NCBI GenBank assembly: GCA_033032175.1
Contig: CM065304.1
Span: forward strand, 9,176,001-9,240,000
Length of the DNA: 64,000 nucleotides
Direction: 5' to 3'
Origin: Saturnia japonica
Taxonomy: Eukaryota > Arthropoda > Insecta > Lepidoptera > Saturniidae
Part shown: positions 43,127 through 54,130 of the stretch, piece after piece
How the letters are laid out: the number at the start of each line of letters is the position of its first letter
Position numbering within the stretch: the stretch's first letter is position 1
Notes under the pieces: generated by a model
Seen by the model: the letters and a program-made list of their open reading frames with translations, nothing else
The model's database searches: none
What the model was told of the DNA's origin: nothing
Program-made: the position numbers and the translations under genes

Positions 43127-45090
43127 CTGTTAACAGCAATAGAGAACTGTAAAAATATTGGCTTAAAATTTATTTCTATCACGATTCTTGTACAAATTTT
43201 AAGCAGCAAATATTATAATTAACATAATATCAGCCACGCACACAGAACCATGAATGCTTTTCTTAATAATCAATATATTCAAAATCATTCCGAGTCCGTA
43301 GCTCTAAAATAGTTCGCGCGTTTCAGAGATTTTGACTTTCGCATTGTCACAATTTGCCGCACCTATAGAGATAATGTTAATTGCAAAATTCTGCATTTCC
43401 ACGGTACAATTGAAGCTTATCCCCTTTAAGTATTGAGTTCAAAAGCAGGTATACACAGGTGATTAAAAAAAAAAAAAATTAACTAGATACGTCCATATTT
43501 AATAGTTTTAAATTTTTCCTTAAAAGTACTAAGATTAGTATTCGAGAATGTCAAAAATTATGCACAAATTGTGAAGAAACGTCTAAATGAAAAAAATAGC
43601 TGTCCAGATTAACAGTGACTATCCGCCATATTGGTGTAATACAGCAAACGGCAGTAGTTAAAAATAAATGATTGTTGTTAACAAAAATAAGTACCTGTTA
43701 GGGCAGCGGTTCCTAAACTTTTCAATCTTTTTACCCCTATGATCTTTTACGTAAACTCATATTAGCCCCCCCCCCCCCAATTATTTTTATTACTGAAAAC
43801 AAAACATGAAAATCCAATCGGTCTTTATTAATCATAGTAAATTACACAAAAATATTACTTTCTTGCCTATGAAATTCCCGTTATATATCGTTTTTTTTAA
43901 TGAAATGTATTTAATGTCGAAGTAGTGCTTACTATTGTCCATGCACTTTTGCCATTTTAATGGAAAGTTCTCCGAGGACGGGAATCGATAAACTCTAAAG
44001 GCGTTATTCACCGCCTCAATGGATTTGTAATTTTCGACTTGTAAAAAGTTTTATTACCCCAGCAAGATAGCAATTTTACCCCCGGGGGGGTAATCACCCC
44101 TAGGTTCAGAACTCAGGTAACTTACTATCAAACTTGCCAATCAGTACTTATAACAAGCTATTTTTGAGCTGTTTGTCTCTTTAACTGCTGATGAAACATC
44201 TGACCCTGAGGCATTTCAAAACAACTGAGAAAGGTTTTATTAATAACATTTTCTACTCTTAATACACATGTCCCCCTTTCTTTTATTGTCTCCTCTAGTA
44301 GTTTGCCGTTTGAGTTCTGTTCACCCATTTCTCGGCCCTGTCTGATGAAAAGCTAAAATAGGTGCCCAATCTAATAAATTTACTAAAATATAGTGAAGAT
44401 GAGAAAAGATAGGTCGCAGGAGTCGCTTCTACATACATCGCAAAAAATGTATTTGAGATTAGAAGTTGAGTGAAACCCATCATTTTTTAATATACTTATT
44501 CAATTAACGAAACCCACGAAAACCAGACCGACTTGTACGCAATAATAGGACGAGTTGGCCTTTTCATACAAATAATCTACAGGCCTTTTGTGTTATCATA
44601 TTGATTTAGGATATAGCTTTTACACATTCCAATTATCATCTGATCTCGGCTAGCAACTATTAATGTCATTGTAAAGTATGAACTTGCTTAGACTAAAATA
44701 TTGTGAAATTATATTCAAGAGTATTCTAACTCCCCTGTAGTAAATTTGTTACGATATTACAAAATTTTTCAGGACGATATTGAAGCAACACGCAGTTAGT
44801 GTATGTTTTTGTATTCACTTGAATTCGGAAATCAAACCATATTGCGTAAAAGCCAGCAAAAAGACGCAAGTTTATGAATAAAAAAGGAAAAACAGTATTG
44901 ACCTATAAACTTTCCGTCATACTTATTTATCTGACTTAGGTCGCATACATTCACCTAAGAGCTAAGTAAAATTAGTTCGGATAAGACTTGGTCACTTGGT
45001 TCCTAACTTACAGAATGGGTATGTACAGATTTGCAACAGAGAGTTTAAGAATAAAAAAAAAAACTATATATTTTTTAAATAGAATCTTAC
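43127..45090 (-). other. PAN3 intron
   Basis: About 2 kb, with no coding sequence. It includes a hAT-like MITE candidate (43704-44116) and a 14-base C run near 43767. Confidence 0.65.
43704..44116 (+). mobile_element. hAT-like MITE candidate
   Basis: The left end 'cagcggttcctaaactttt' resembles the CAGxGGTTCCCAAACT start of many animal hAT MITEs. The right end 'acccctaggttcagaactca' is a weaker inverted match. The body has 'tttacccctatgatc' and C/G runs. No clear 8-bp duplication. Confidence 0.4.
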
Positions 45091-45212
45091 CTGCAAGCAA
45101 GACCTGCGGCATGAATCACACGCAGGGCGGCAGTCAGCTGAATCAAAATGCCCCATAGCACAGCCTCAGGAAGCAAGGTACCACTTGCCACAGCCCGTAG
45201 TATAGCATTTTT
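45091..45212 (-). CDS. PAN3: PAN3 exon (pseudokinase C-lobe start)
   Basis: 122 bp, acceptor 'ccgatcaacag', donor TGCAG|GTAAGA. 'LLPEAVLWGILIQLTAALRV' then 'IHAAGLAC' matches PAN3 (L-L-P-E-S-L-I-W-x-x-I-V-Q-L-x-x-A-L-R-x-I-H-x-A-G-L-A-C-R). This is the region equivalent to the helix before the catalytic loop in real kinases; PAN3 lacks a functional catalytic loop. Confidence 0.93.
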
Positions 45213-45424
45213 CTGTTGATCGGTAAACACACTATTTTTATACAGTGTCGATTTATTTAATAAACAAAGCTCACTAAGTCTTGAACTATAAGAATATTGA
45301 ACTAACTAACTAACTAACTAAGAATATTGTCGTTAAAACCCATAATTATATTTTGCACAAATTTCCTAAATACTACGAGAAGACAAAGAGCTATGGTAAC
45401 TACAATCAAGTTATCAATATATTA

Positions 45425-46705
45425 GGTCTTTACCTATGAAATTGACGTTTTGTATGAAAAAATTGAAACGAATTTTTTTCATGTATTTTTTATTTGTATT
45501 AATCGAAGTAATCACCCATGCAATCAATGCATCTTTGCCAGCGCAGTGGCAGTTTATTGATGCCTTTCTTAAAGAAATCAGCTGGACGAGAGGCAACAAA
45601 TTCTTCAAAGGCATTTTGTACTGCCTCTCGGGGATTGATTTTTTTTCCCGCCAAGAAGTTATACAAATTCTGGAAAAAGTAGTAGTCTGTAGGCGCAAGG
45701 TCTGGTGAGTAGGTCGGATGACGGAGAACTTCCAACCCCAGTTTTTGCAACTTGGAGACCGTCTGCTATGCAGTATGAGGTCGCGCGTTGTCGTGCAGGA
45801 GCAGCGGAGACGAGCGATTGACCAATGCTGGTTAGAGATGTGCCAGCTTCTTCATCATTGTGTTCAGTTCTTCACAGTACACATCTGCAGTAATGCTCAC
45901 CCCGTTTGGTAAGAAGCTATGATGAATCACACCGGCGCTAGACTATCAAACAGTGACCATCACTTTTCTAGGGGTAAGTTTTCGTTTAGGGCATTGTTTA
46001 GGTGCTGAACCAGGATCGAACCAACTTGCTGAGCGCTTGCGGTTATCAAACAGAATCCATTTTTCATCGCAGGTAACAATGCGTTTCAAAATTCCTTCAT
46101 TTGTGTGTCTGTTGAGCAGTGGAAGGCACGTCTCGATGCGTACTTCGCGCTGGCGATCATTGAGTTCGTGGGGCACCCATTTGTCAAGCTTTTTTACCAT
46201 GCCAATTTGACGCAAATGGACCAATATTGTTTTGACGCTAACGTCGAAAGCTGCTGCTAATTCAGCCGTAGATTGTGTATCATCAGCTTCCACAATCGCC
46301 ATTAATTCGTCATTGTAGATCAAAGTCTTCGGACGACCGCGAGGTACATTTTTCAGGTCGAAATTCCCAGAACGGAAGCGAGCAAACCAATAACAGGTGG
46401 TGCGTTGGTTTGTAGTGTTAGCTCCGTAAACGTCGTTGATGTTGCGTGCCGCTTGTGCCGCGTTGCTGCCACGACGGTACTCATATTCCATAATTACTCG
46501 AATTTTTAACGTATCCATGATGACAAAAAAGATTGAAAAGCGATGAAAATGTAATACTGACCAATAAACAAATGACTACTTTTGGAAAAAGAATTCCATG
46601 TTTTTAAAATAAAATTAATTTGAAATTAGAATTCTTAGCCAAACAAAAATTATTTTGATTTGAAATGGCCAGTACTGCAGAACGGCAATTTCATAGGTAA
46701 AGACC
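45425..46705 (-). mobile_element. Mariner transposon, full length but dead
   Basis: 1281 bp between TA dinucleotides. The terminal inverted repeats read 'ggtctttacctatgaaattg' inward from each end, with few mismatches over about 28 bp. It sits in the PAN3 intron 45213-47841, and its transposase is in the same orientation as PAN3. Confidence 0.9.
45499..46518 (-). pseudogene. Mariner DD34D transposase with four stops
   Basis: One frame of 339 codons, starting ATG 46518. HTH 'FRSGNFDLKNVPRGRPKT', catalytic 'VTCDEKWILFDN', 'LLLHDNARPHT' and 'YSPDLAPTDYYFF', with 34 residues between second and third Asp. All three Asp are retained. Stops occur at two adjacent Trp positions (about 45945-45950) and two Gln positions (about 45830 and 45775). 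Each is explained by a single G-to-A or C-to-T change, with no frameshift, suggesting fairly recent decay by transitions. Confidence 0.88.
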
Positions 46706-46750
46706 TATTATTATAACCGACCATCTGGAACTTCTAGGCTTTACGATGCC

Positions 46751-47395
46751 TTCAACCCTCAATTTTGGCTCATTCTTTGAGTATAAGGCTCAGTTGGCTA
46801 CCAAAAAGCTAGGTATCCTTGCAAAGGTAAGGTAAGGTCATGCCGGGTCAGCTGCTTGATCTTCATCAAGCGCAAGTCCGATCGTGCATGGAGTACTGCT
46901 CTCATCTTTGAGACGGATCGGCCAAGCACCAACATGAGGCATTGGAGGCTATCGAGAGGCGTGCCAAAAAACTCATAAGGCAACGATTCGCTAGTTGAGG
47001 AAAGGTTGCAGAGCCTTGAACATCGGCGGAAAGTTGCCAGTTTATCGGTTTTTTACCGGATACATATCGGCGAGTGTGCCTCGGAATTACACAAGTTAAT
47101 TCCTCCATCCCCTTTTCACCATCGTACGACAAGATACACGGCGAAGCGTCATCGATTTTTGGTAGATATTCCACCAGTGCGCACAAACCGTTTTGCTAAC
47201 ACATTTTTGATGCGCACCGCTAAAGAATGGAACACTTTGCCGGATTTTGTATTTCCCGATAATTATAACCTGGGTATCTACAAGTTTCGAGTGAATCACT
47301 TACATCATCACTTACGATCAGGCGAGATAGTGGTCAAACGCAAGCCTATCCACAGTAAAAAAAATATACAAAGTACGACTTAATTTAAACTTCTT
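46751..47395 (+). pseudogene. Jockey-like LINE ORF2 C-terminal fragment
   Basis: 'HRRKVASLSVFYRIHIGECA', 'FHHRTTRYTAKRHRF' and 'RTAKEWNTLPDFVFPDNYN' (47006-47383) are the conserved tail of Jockey-superfamily ORF2 in insects. Upstream (46751-47005) the RT-tail text continues with frameshifts ('EALEAIERRAKKLI'). 5' truncated. Same family type as the element split at 49890-54130. Confidence 0.75.
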
Positions 47396-47841
47396 CTATT
47401 TATATTATAATAATATTATAAGGTTCAAAGATCGTTTCTTTAAACACGCTAACCTCTGGAACTATCAGCCAGATTTGTAAACTCTTTTTGCAATGTATAG
47501 CCTATTTATTGAGGATGGTTATAAGCTATATAAATAATATCAAGCTACGAACCTTAAGAGCGGTGCAATTACCATATAAAGTGTAAGCCAGAAAGAGCGC
47601 TAAGGGAGAACGAAATAGAAGTGGGGGCAGGCCGTGTGGTGCAGCGGTCGAGGGCGGCCCGAGACTGCTCGACAAGAACCAAGAAGAATTAAACGCGATT
47701 GAAACTGGAGATAATAGTAGCTATGTCCTAATGAGTTAAAAGTACTTAATGAGTTTTACTTTAACGACACTTTTTGACCTACCCCGAAGCATATCGAAGA
47801 CAGTCACGTGAATTTAATAGGCAATTTAAAATATAGCAAAC

Positions 47842-47996
47842 CTGATGAGTATATGGACGTGGGGCATCCGGATCAGATGAGAAAGGATCATGGTAAGCGC
47901 TGTTAGCATCGGCAGGTGCGTTCCCGATACCTCCAGAAAGATACTTGACCAGCAGAGTAACCGATGTTGGGTGGTATTCATAAACCATCACCATAG
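47842..47996 (-). CDS. PAN3: PAN3 exon (pseudokinase hinge region)
   Basis: 155 bp, acceptor 'aatatttag', donor CAG|GTTTGC. 'SMVMVYEYHPTSVTLLVKYL' matches the PAN3 hinge (S-L-V-F-A-Y-D-F-H), followed by a variable loop with 'DPDAPRPYTHQ'. Phase 2 in, phase 0 out. Confidence 0.92.
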
Positions 47997-48149
47997 CTAA
48001 ATATTTAAAATAAACTTAGTATATAATTATATTCACTGATGACAAATTAAAAAAAGGACATTTGAATTTCACAAAATATTATTGTATTAGGTATCATCAT
48101 TAAATTAATACGTAAGAAGAAAACTTCGGAGATTGTGGATCAATTCGGT

Positions 48150-48360
48150 CGCTTAAATGGCTTACACCCAGTAAACCATAAGAGATATATCAAATTGATG
48201 TTCTACATAATTGTAGACATTAAAAAGAGCTAAAAAAGTCAACAAGAGCATATGTCTATCTTCTAAGGGTCACCCACTATAAGCATTTTTATCTTTAAAT
48301 TAACCGGGAACGGGGGTAGCCTCGTGTGACCGATCGACGGTATTCGCGGGCACAGCTAGT
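48150..48360 (+). repeat. Helitron-like repeat, copy 3 (3' part)
   Basis: 'aatggcttacacccagtaaa' to 'cgcgggcacagctagt' matches the 3' half of 22955-23471. It lies in a PAN3 intron, about 80 bp from the exon at 48439. Confidence 0.55.
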
Positions 48361-48438
48361 CATACAATAAAAATACATAATTAGAGGGCCAGTCGTTATT
48401 ATGCTGAGAGATAAGTAAATAAAATAATAAGATATTAC

Positions 48439-48678
48439 AGTGATCGTTAAAAGCGTTCGTAACGAAGTAATCTTCAAGCTTAACGATGTTGGGATGATCG
48501 AGTTGCTTCCATTTCTCGAGGCGGGCCGCCGGGTATGTGGATAAACCTTGCAGGCGACGTATGGCATAGTAATGGCCAGACTCGCGATGTATAGCGCGGA
48601 ATGATGACGATGCATTGACCGGAACCAAAGTCTCCAAAGGAGTAAGCCCCGTAAACATTTCGAGATTTGTCGGTATGT
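48439..48678 (-). CDS. PAN3: PAN3 exon (pseudokinase N-lobe)
   Basis: 240 bp, acceptor 'atttacag', donor CACT|GTAATA. 'FTGLTPLETLVPVNASSSFR' then 'AIHRESGHYYAIRRLQG' and 'WKQLDHPNIVKLEDYFVTNA'. This matches the PAN3 pattern Y-x-L-F-P-L-E, then Y-x-L-R-R-I-x-G (where a kinase has its ATP-binding Lys), then H-x-N-I-V-x-L-x-x-V-F-x-T-x-A-F. PAN3 binds ATP but does not phosphorylate; it recruits PAN2 to poly(A)-binding protein-coated mRNA tails. Confidence 0.95.
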
Positions 48679-49396
48679 CTGTAAATAAACAATTTATAAA
48701 ACGCAAATAACTTTGAAATCCTTGGTTTTATTTTCATTGATTGATGTATGCAGGAAAGCAATTTTAAAGCAATAAAAATTTAGATGACCTTAACAGGAAA
48801 TGAACCCCCAATCATTGTGATTTAATTTAGACCCCGTGTTCAAAATCATAGAAGTAATCAAATTTAAATAATAATGCAATCAAATGTATAACAGTACAAC
48901 ACAACTTAGAACTTAGATGTAGCATCAGCAAAATTCGTAAAACCGATTTACTATACGTACAACCAATAGAAATCGCTCACTATCGCGACATTCAATGCTA
49001 TTCGCACTCATGGTTTTATAACCGTGCAATAATTATAGTACATGTACGATAATTGGATGCCTTCATACGGAGGGACATGACTATCGTGCGATAATTTAAT
49101 AATTCTAACAATTCAAGTTATCAATTATTTTGCAAGCAAGTTCATGTGAAGCTACGTATGCATCAATTTTATGAACGTATTTGGTTATATAACTTTACAA
49201 GTTATTGCGGTTAACGATCATTTTCGCCTAAAACGGTAATATTCATTGGTGATTTTGAAGTCGCACTCTGTTCGAAAGTCATTGGTTTAACGATTTTTAC
49301 CGATACTACATCTAAGTTGTGTCCTACTATATGTACCTCTCTAACAATTATGAGAAACTTTACTAATTTTATTTATTACATAATCTAAAAAAATAC
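48679..49396 (-). other. PAN3 intron
   Basis: 718 bp, AT-rich. No feature recognised. Confidence 0.75.
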
Positions 49397-49495
49397 CTGG
49401 GTAGCGACTTGTATCTGACTGCAAATAAGCATCCGCATTCCTTGCATACAGCTCGGCACGGATTGTTTCCGGCGCATGGTATATGGGAGCGAGCC
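49397..49495 (-). CDS. PAN3: PAN3 exon (linker before pseudokinase)
   Basis: 99 bp, acceptor 'tttgtcgaag', donor CCAG|GTATTT, phases fitting both neighbours. 'HAPETIRAELYARNADAYLQ' matches the conserved segment preceding the PAN3 pseudokinase (A-D-E-L-R-Q-E-L-x-x-R ...). Confidence 0.85.
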
Positions 49496-49889
49496 CTTCG
49501 ACAAAGAAAAATCAATGCTGATTTTTTTTAATTATACATTACACAAATTTAATAACATAAGTATTTCCACCCAATATCTATAAATTAATACATGAAGAAA
49601 ACTTCGAACTTTTTTATAAACATATTGCACTCACGGAGGGGCGTGTGATTAGCATAGTTAAAGTTTATATGAAGAGAGAGTGCAGAAAGCTAAAATTTAC
49701 CCAGCATTTCCCGCGCTGAGGTATTCAGATGGATCACTGGAGCATGAACCACAGGAGGTTCCTTCACCGCGTGTTATTAACTAATTTCTTTGCCGCTAAT
49801 TCCCGTCTCGACAATCGCCGACAATTCTTATCTGCGGTGTCACATTGTGGGAGTTAAGATTCAGGCAATGTAACGTGCTTAGGAAATTA

Positions 49890-51030
49890 CGATAGCTTGA
49901 TATTCGGAAGTCCAGTGATCCGGACTTAAAGAATGTGCAGATAAGTTATCTCCAATGTAGACGCACCTAAACCGCCTGTCCTACCTCTTAGGTTTCGCGC
50001 CTCTGGTTTGGAGGGAGGCTAATGTCAATCTGATTTTCGCCAGAATCGATCAACAGGTGATCTTCTAGCACTGCACCGCTAGGGGGAGATAATTGATAAA
50101 TATAGCGAGGCTCTAACGATCAGTCTTAACATCACTAAAGCTTTTGATACGGTCTGGGCCAGTGATATTCTCTACAAACTTCCGGCGCGGCATACGGCCT
50201 TCCCCTCAACCTCTTTTATCGTTTCAGTTACTAACATTTCTCTTTTTAATTTTTCTTCTTTTCCACGATTAGTTTCAGATTTAACTTTTTCAGCTTCATC
50301 TCAACAATTAATTACAAACGTTTTTGTCGCAGAAAGACGAAACCACTGTTAATCTGTTTCAGGCGGAAGTAGAATAGAAATTTCGGATAAATTAATTACG
50401 ATGGATTTCCACAAAGTGACGTTTACGTTAATCAAATGCACTTTGTTCCTTCTGCATATCAATGATATGTTACTTTTAGGCCATACTCATTGCTATGCAG
50501 ATGATAGCACTATTCATGGGTGCTATTACAGCAAACCTTGATGCGGTCGAGGAGAAACAGAAAAGAGACGGGAGTAAATTGTCATTGAGCTTAACTAACC
50601 CTTACACCGGATATCACCATGGGGAGCAAATAACATGGTTCAGTTCATTGCTAAAAAACTCAGGTGTGCGCGTTCTCTTCAAAAAAATCCCCGTTCCCCC
50701 TCCTCACTCTTCAGAACGTTTCGCTAGTAATTGATGACAGCCTCAATATCCTAGATGTGGATATTTGCAGCGACCTCAAATCCAGGGATTACATCGGGAG
50801 TTTATCTCCACTACATCTCGGAATCCTGAACAACTTGTATGGAATACTGTTCGCATCTCTGAGATGGATCCGCAAAATATCTCGTCGATGCTCTGGACAA
50901 GTGGCAGAGATGGCCTGTCAGCATTGTTAATGATGCAGTCATTACTAAATATATCGAGTCGTTTCAGCTGCACAGGAACATTGCCTCGTTGAGCGTGTTC
51001 TACCGTGTAAAGAGCTATTCAATCTAATTC
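49890..51030 (+). pseudogene. Jockey-like LINE RT domain, heavily decayed (5' portion of split element)
   Basis: Fragments in several frames: 'SLNITKAFDTVWASDILYKL' (RT box A, about 50120), 'HINDMLLLGHTHCYADDSTI' (YADD box, about 50455-50515), and 'NIASLSVFYRV' (about 50975) at the end. The C-terminal continuation is at 53719-53990 on the far side of the inserted elements. Confidence 0.7.
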
Positions 51031-51040
51031 CCTACTCTCC

Positions 51041-51518
51041 TTTTTTTTCTATCTGACTATAATGTTAGCCATAGGGTCCCTGGAGTCTCAGACGGCTTTT
51101 ACAGCTCCACCGTGGCTTAGGGACAAGCGCTTTAGGCACTCAGCCTCGAAAGCGTGGCAACGTGCTCAAGGATACCAAAGTGGCAGAAACTCGGCTTGGG
51201 CTGTTGCCGTAGTTGCAATTAGGTCGCGAACTGGCTAATTTCCTACCCGTAGAAATTCGAGCTTACTATACATATGTACACGTTTCTGCATCCTAGGAGG
51301 AATTAAAAAACATGTGTATATGTATTTAGGGATCTGTTAATTTTTATCTAACTAATACAAAAAAAAGGACCCTTAAATGGTTATTTAATGTACCTGTGTG
51401 GTGTGCACGCGTGTGGGGTGCAGTTAATCGCGTCTGTTGATTAGTGGCAAATGCAATGTCACTGTACCGCGCGAGCGACTGCTAGACTCAAAGGCTCCAC
51501 ACCAATGGAACGGACCTA
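51041..51518 (-). mobile_element. SINE-like element, inverted, diverged full-length copy
   Basis: Read on the minus strand it runs from 'taggtccgttccattggtg' (51518) through 'cgtgcacaccacacaggtac' and 'ggctgagtgcc' to 'ggagctgtaaaagccgt' and an A tail (51041). It is 478 bp, the same length as the 477-bp copy in the solo LTR, but with many substitutions. No target duplication was found, perhaps because its flanks belong to different elements. Confidence 0.75.
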
Positions 51519-53718
51519 CGCTTCAGTTGCCGCAAGAGAGGACCCGTCGCTTGACTTTTTTGTTAGGCACTAGGCCGACGGCTCTGTTGGGTCAGCAGAG
51601 GCAACTGCTTTCGACACTAGAAAGCGGTCCCATGTGCTGGATATAGCCGGTGTGGATGTAGCGGAGACCCCTGCCAAGCTATCGACATCGCGTTGGGCTA
51701 AAAGTTGCGATTTGGGAAGCTTGCCAGGTTCTAAGCATACTGTGACGGAGGTAGCGCCTGTACCTGTGCAACAGGCCAATAGCAGTGATGTTCTCGGGGT
51801 TGACAGTGAGGGGTTCCCTGAGGACATTGAAACCCTCGACCCGGCGCGGCTTAGGGCGTTAGCGGCGGTCAAGGTGACCAAGATCCTTGAGGTCTGCAAG
51901 AAGAGCAGCAACCGCAAGGGTACGTATGTTAGGGATCTGAAAGATCCAGCCCAAACGTTGCAAGAGATCATTGCGACGATGCTTACGCACACAGTAGTGA
52001 AAGAGACGTTGATCCTGCGGCGTGAGACGTGCAAGCTCCGTAATGAAGTTGCGGAGCTCAAGGCGGAACTGGACATGCTTCGTGGTCAGGCCACTGCACT
52101 GCCTGTCTCTCCGGAGCCACAGACTTCAAAGGTGTCTCCCAACCGAGGCCTGAAACTCTGCCGCAATCCTCGCTAGAGGTGGAGCCCCACATGAAGGCTC
52201 ACATGGATAGGTTAGAGCGGTCTCTCCGGCTTTCTTTTGGGAAGGTAGTTACCGCCCACATAGACGGTTTCGAGGACCGTCTTCTCCCTGCTCCGGTGCT
52301 CCGTCCGCCGCTATCAGCGGATAAGAAGGTGGTTACGGGTCCCATAGCGCCTAAGAGTGTGGGCCCAAGACATAAGGGTACCAACCTTTTAGCATCCCTA
52401 CCCGCGCCTCTTCAGAGTACGGAGTCAGCTGTGCGTCCCTTGGGGATGGAGTGTGGCTTGTCCTCGGCTTCAGCTCCGACTGCGGCAACACCTGACGCAG
52501 AAGGCTGGAATACTGTGGCTCGCCGTCGTAGGCGCAAAGCCAAGAAGGCACCAGTTGCAGCGCACCTCCCGTAGGAAGAGGATGCCCGAGCGTAAACGTA
52601 GGAGGAAGCTCCCCTAGACGACGCGATCGGCTGCGGTAATTGTTACACTGCGGCCCGAGGCGGTGAAGGGGGGAGTAACTTACAAGCCGGCCCTCATGGG
52701 AGTGAACCGCGCCACGGTAGCATAGTTGGGGATTAAGCGCCTGTCTCTTCGCCCCGTGGCCATGGATTCTCGAATCATAGATTCCAGGCGTCCGTGGTCT
52801 GGAGCAGGCTGATGGGTTGGCTCAAAAGCTCCGGGAGGCGCTGGTGGACGTGGCCACTGTGGCCATACCGGTAAAGAGATCGGAAGTTTGGGTCGTAGGG
52901 CTCGACGAGTCGGTGACGGAGGCAGAAGTCGTTGCGGTGGCAGCGGCAAAAGGTGGCTGCGAGCCATCCCTTATTAGGGCGGGCGAGATACGCCCCTTTG
53001 GGCGGGGCAGTAGAGCTATCAACCTGTCGCCCCAGTCGCTTCTGCCAAAGCGCTGATTGAAGCCGGTCGTTTTCTCGTAGGCTGGAGCTCAGCTCGCATT
53101 CGCCTATTGGAGAGGGGCCACTTAGGTGCTACCGATGCCACAACGTAGGTCATACCCGGCCCGTTTGTCAGTCGGAAATAGATAGGGGAGCTCTATGCTT
53201 TCAGTGCGGAGAGGCAGGCCACAAGGCACTGCAGTAGTAGGTAAAGAGCTGCGCTGTGCCTTGTGTGTTGACGCCCAGAGGCCGGCGGATCACTATATGG
53301 GCGGCGCAAAGTGTAAGCCGCCCATAAAGAAGAAAGCACCACCCGCGAACGCGAGCAACGTAGGGGATGCGTAGACGTTGGGTAGTAGGAGGGGACGCTT
53401 TTCACCTCCTGCTTCTGCCCTTGCTGAACCAAGGCGAGGTGGGTCGGGGGGCCCGTCTTCCCATTGCACTGGTTCAGCCGTCTGAGAGACAGTCGGGGTT
53501 GTACTAGACTGTCACTCTTTGGCACCGGAGGCCCGACTGGGGCCGGCCGCCGGGGCGACGCGGTAGTTTGCTACTGCAGGTCCCGTGTCATCCCATTATG
53601 GCGACCGATGGTACACCGTGAAGTTTTAGTGAGTAAGAGTCTCATATAACCACTCGTCCACCCGGGCGGGTGTGTACCCATGACGGGTTTCTCAACGTTA
53701 AAAAAATTAATAAAAGGA
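51519..53718 (+). mobile_element. R1-like non-LTR element carrying ORF1 only
   Basis: It holds an ORF1 (Gag) pseudogene and then directly a 3' untranslated end ('ccacccgggcgggtgtgtac', 'catgacgggtttctcaacgt', A-rich tail), a tail common in lepidopteran R1-like LINEs. ORF2 with endonuclease and RT is absent. GC content is much higher than its surroundings. The element and the inverted SINE-like copy together interrupt the Jockey-like LINE. 53580-53718 has no coding sequence. Confidence 0.7.
51634..53370 (+). pseudogene. R1-type ORF1 (Gag) with zinc knuckles, broken
   Basis: 51634-52176 has a coiled-coil-like stretch ('LRNEVAELKAELDMLRGQ'). 52179-52574 continues in another frame ('TPDAEGWNTVARRRRRKAKK'). 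After a gap 'VDVATVAIPVKRSEVWVVGL' (52845-52905) is the Gag RNA-binding-like region. Near 53129-53215 are two knuckles, 'CYRCHNVGHTRPVC' and 'CFQCGEAGH', and a third cysteine-rich motif near 53250-53310 ('CALCVDAQRPADHY'). Order and spacing are those of R1-clade ORF1. Several frameshifts and stops. Confidence 0.72.
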
Positions 53719-54130
53719 GAGGGTGGACATGGTGAGTGTGCGGGAGCGAAGTTAACCGCCCGTCTCCCTTCCTCTACTTTTCACAAAAGATCCACACGCG
53801 CTGGGCTTCGGAGTCACAATTTTACGGTAACCTCCATCTCGGCACAAACTAAAAAGTTTTCAGTGTATTTATCTTTGTCGTACCGTGGAGCTGTGAAACC
53901 ATTTTCCAGCCAATGGGTTCCTACTTTTTACGACATCAGGTCCTTCAAGCGTAACGTGAACAGATATTTATGCAGGCCCACATGATAGCAGCGACCGCCG
54001 CACCGATGTATTTCGATCTCTCGTATTCGGTAGTCGTCGTTGTGTTTGGATTGTACTGTGCTTACTATCAGGGACAGTACCGTCAATTTTCCCAGAAACT
54101 ATAAAAAATTATATATATTATGTGTTATCA
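53719..54130 (+). pseudogene. Jockey-like LINE ORF2 C-terminus (3' portion of split element)
   Basis: 'STRAGLRSHNFTVTSISAQT', then 'RTVELWNHFPANGF' in one frame and 'YDIRSFKRNVNRYL' in another. This is the same conserved tail as at 47006-47383, continuing the block that ended at 'SVFYRV' before the insertions. The 3' untranslated tail runs to about 54130 ('aataaattaaattaaataa'). Confidence 0.68.

Larger units (their letters stand above)
45213..47841 (-). other. PAN3 intron with mariner and LINE fragment
   Basis: Apart from the two elements, 45299-45322 has an (aact)n microsatellite. 47490-47560 has a short dispersed repeat ('atagcctatttattgag') seen again at 54597. Confidence 0.6.

Noticed and set aside
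47636..47685. tRNA-like or SINE-like text ('tggtgcagcggtcgagggcg')
   Set aside because: Resembles an A-box region, but there is no convincing B box, no cloverleaf and no poly-A or target duplication.
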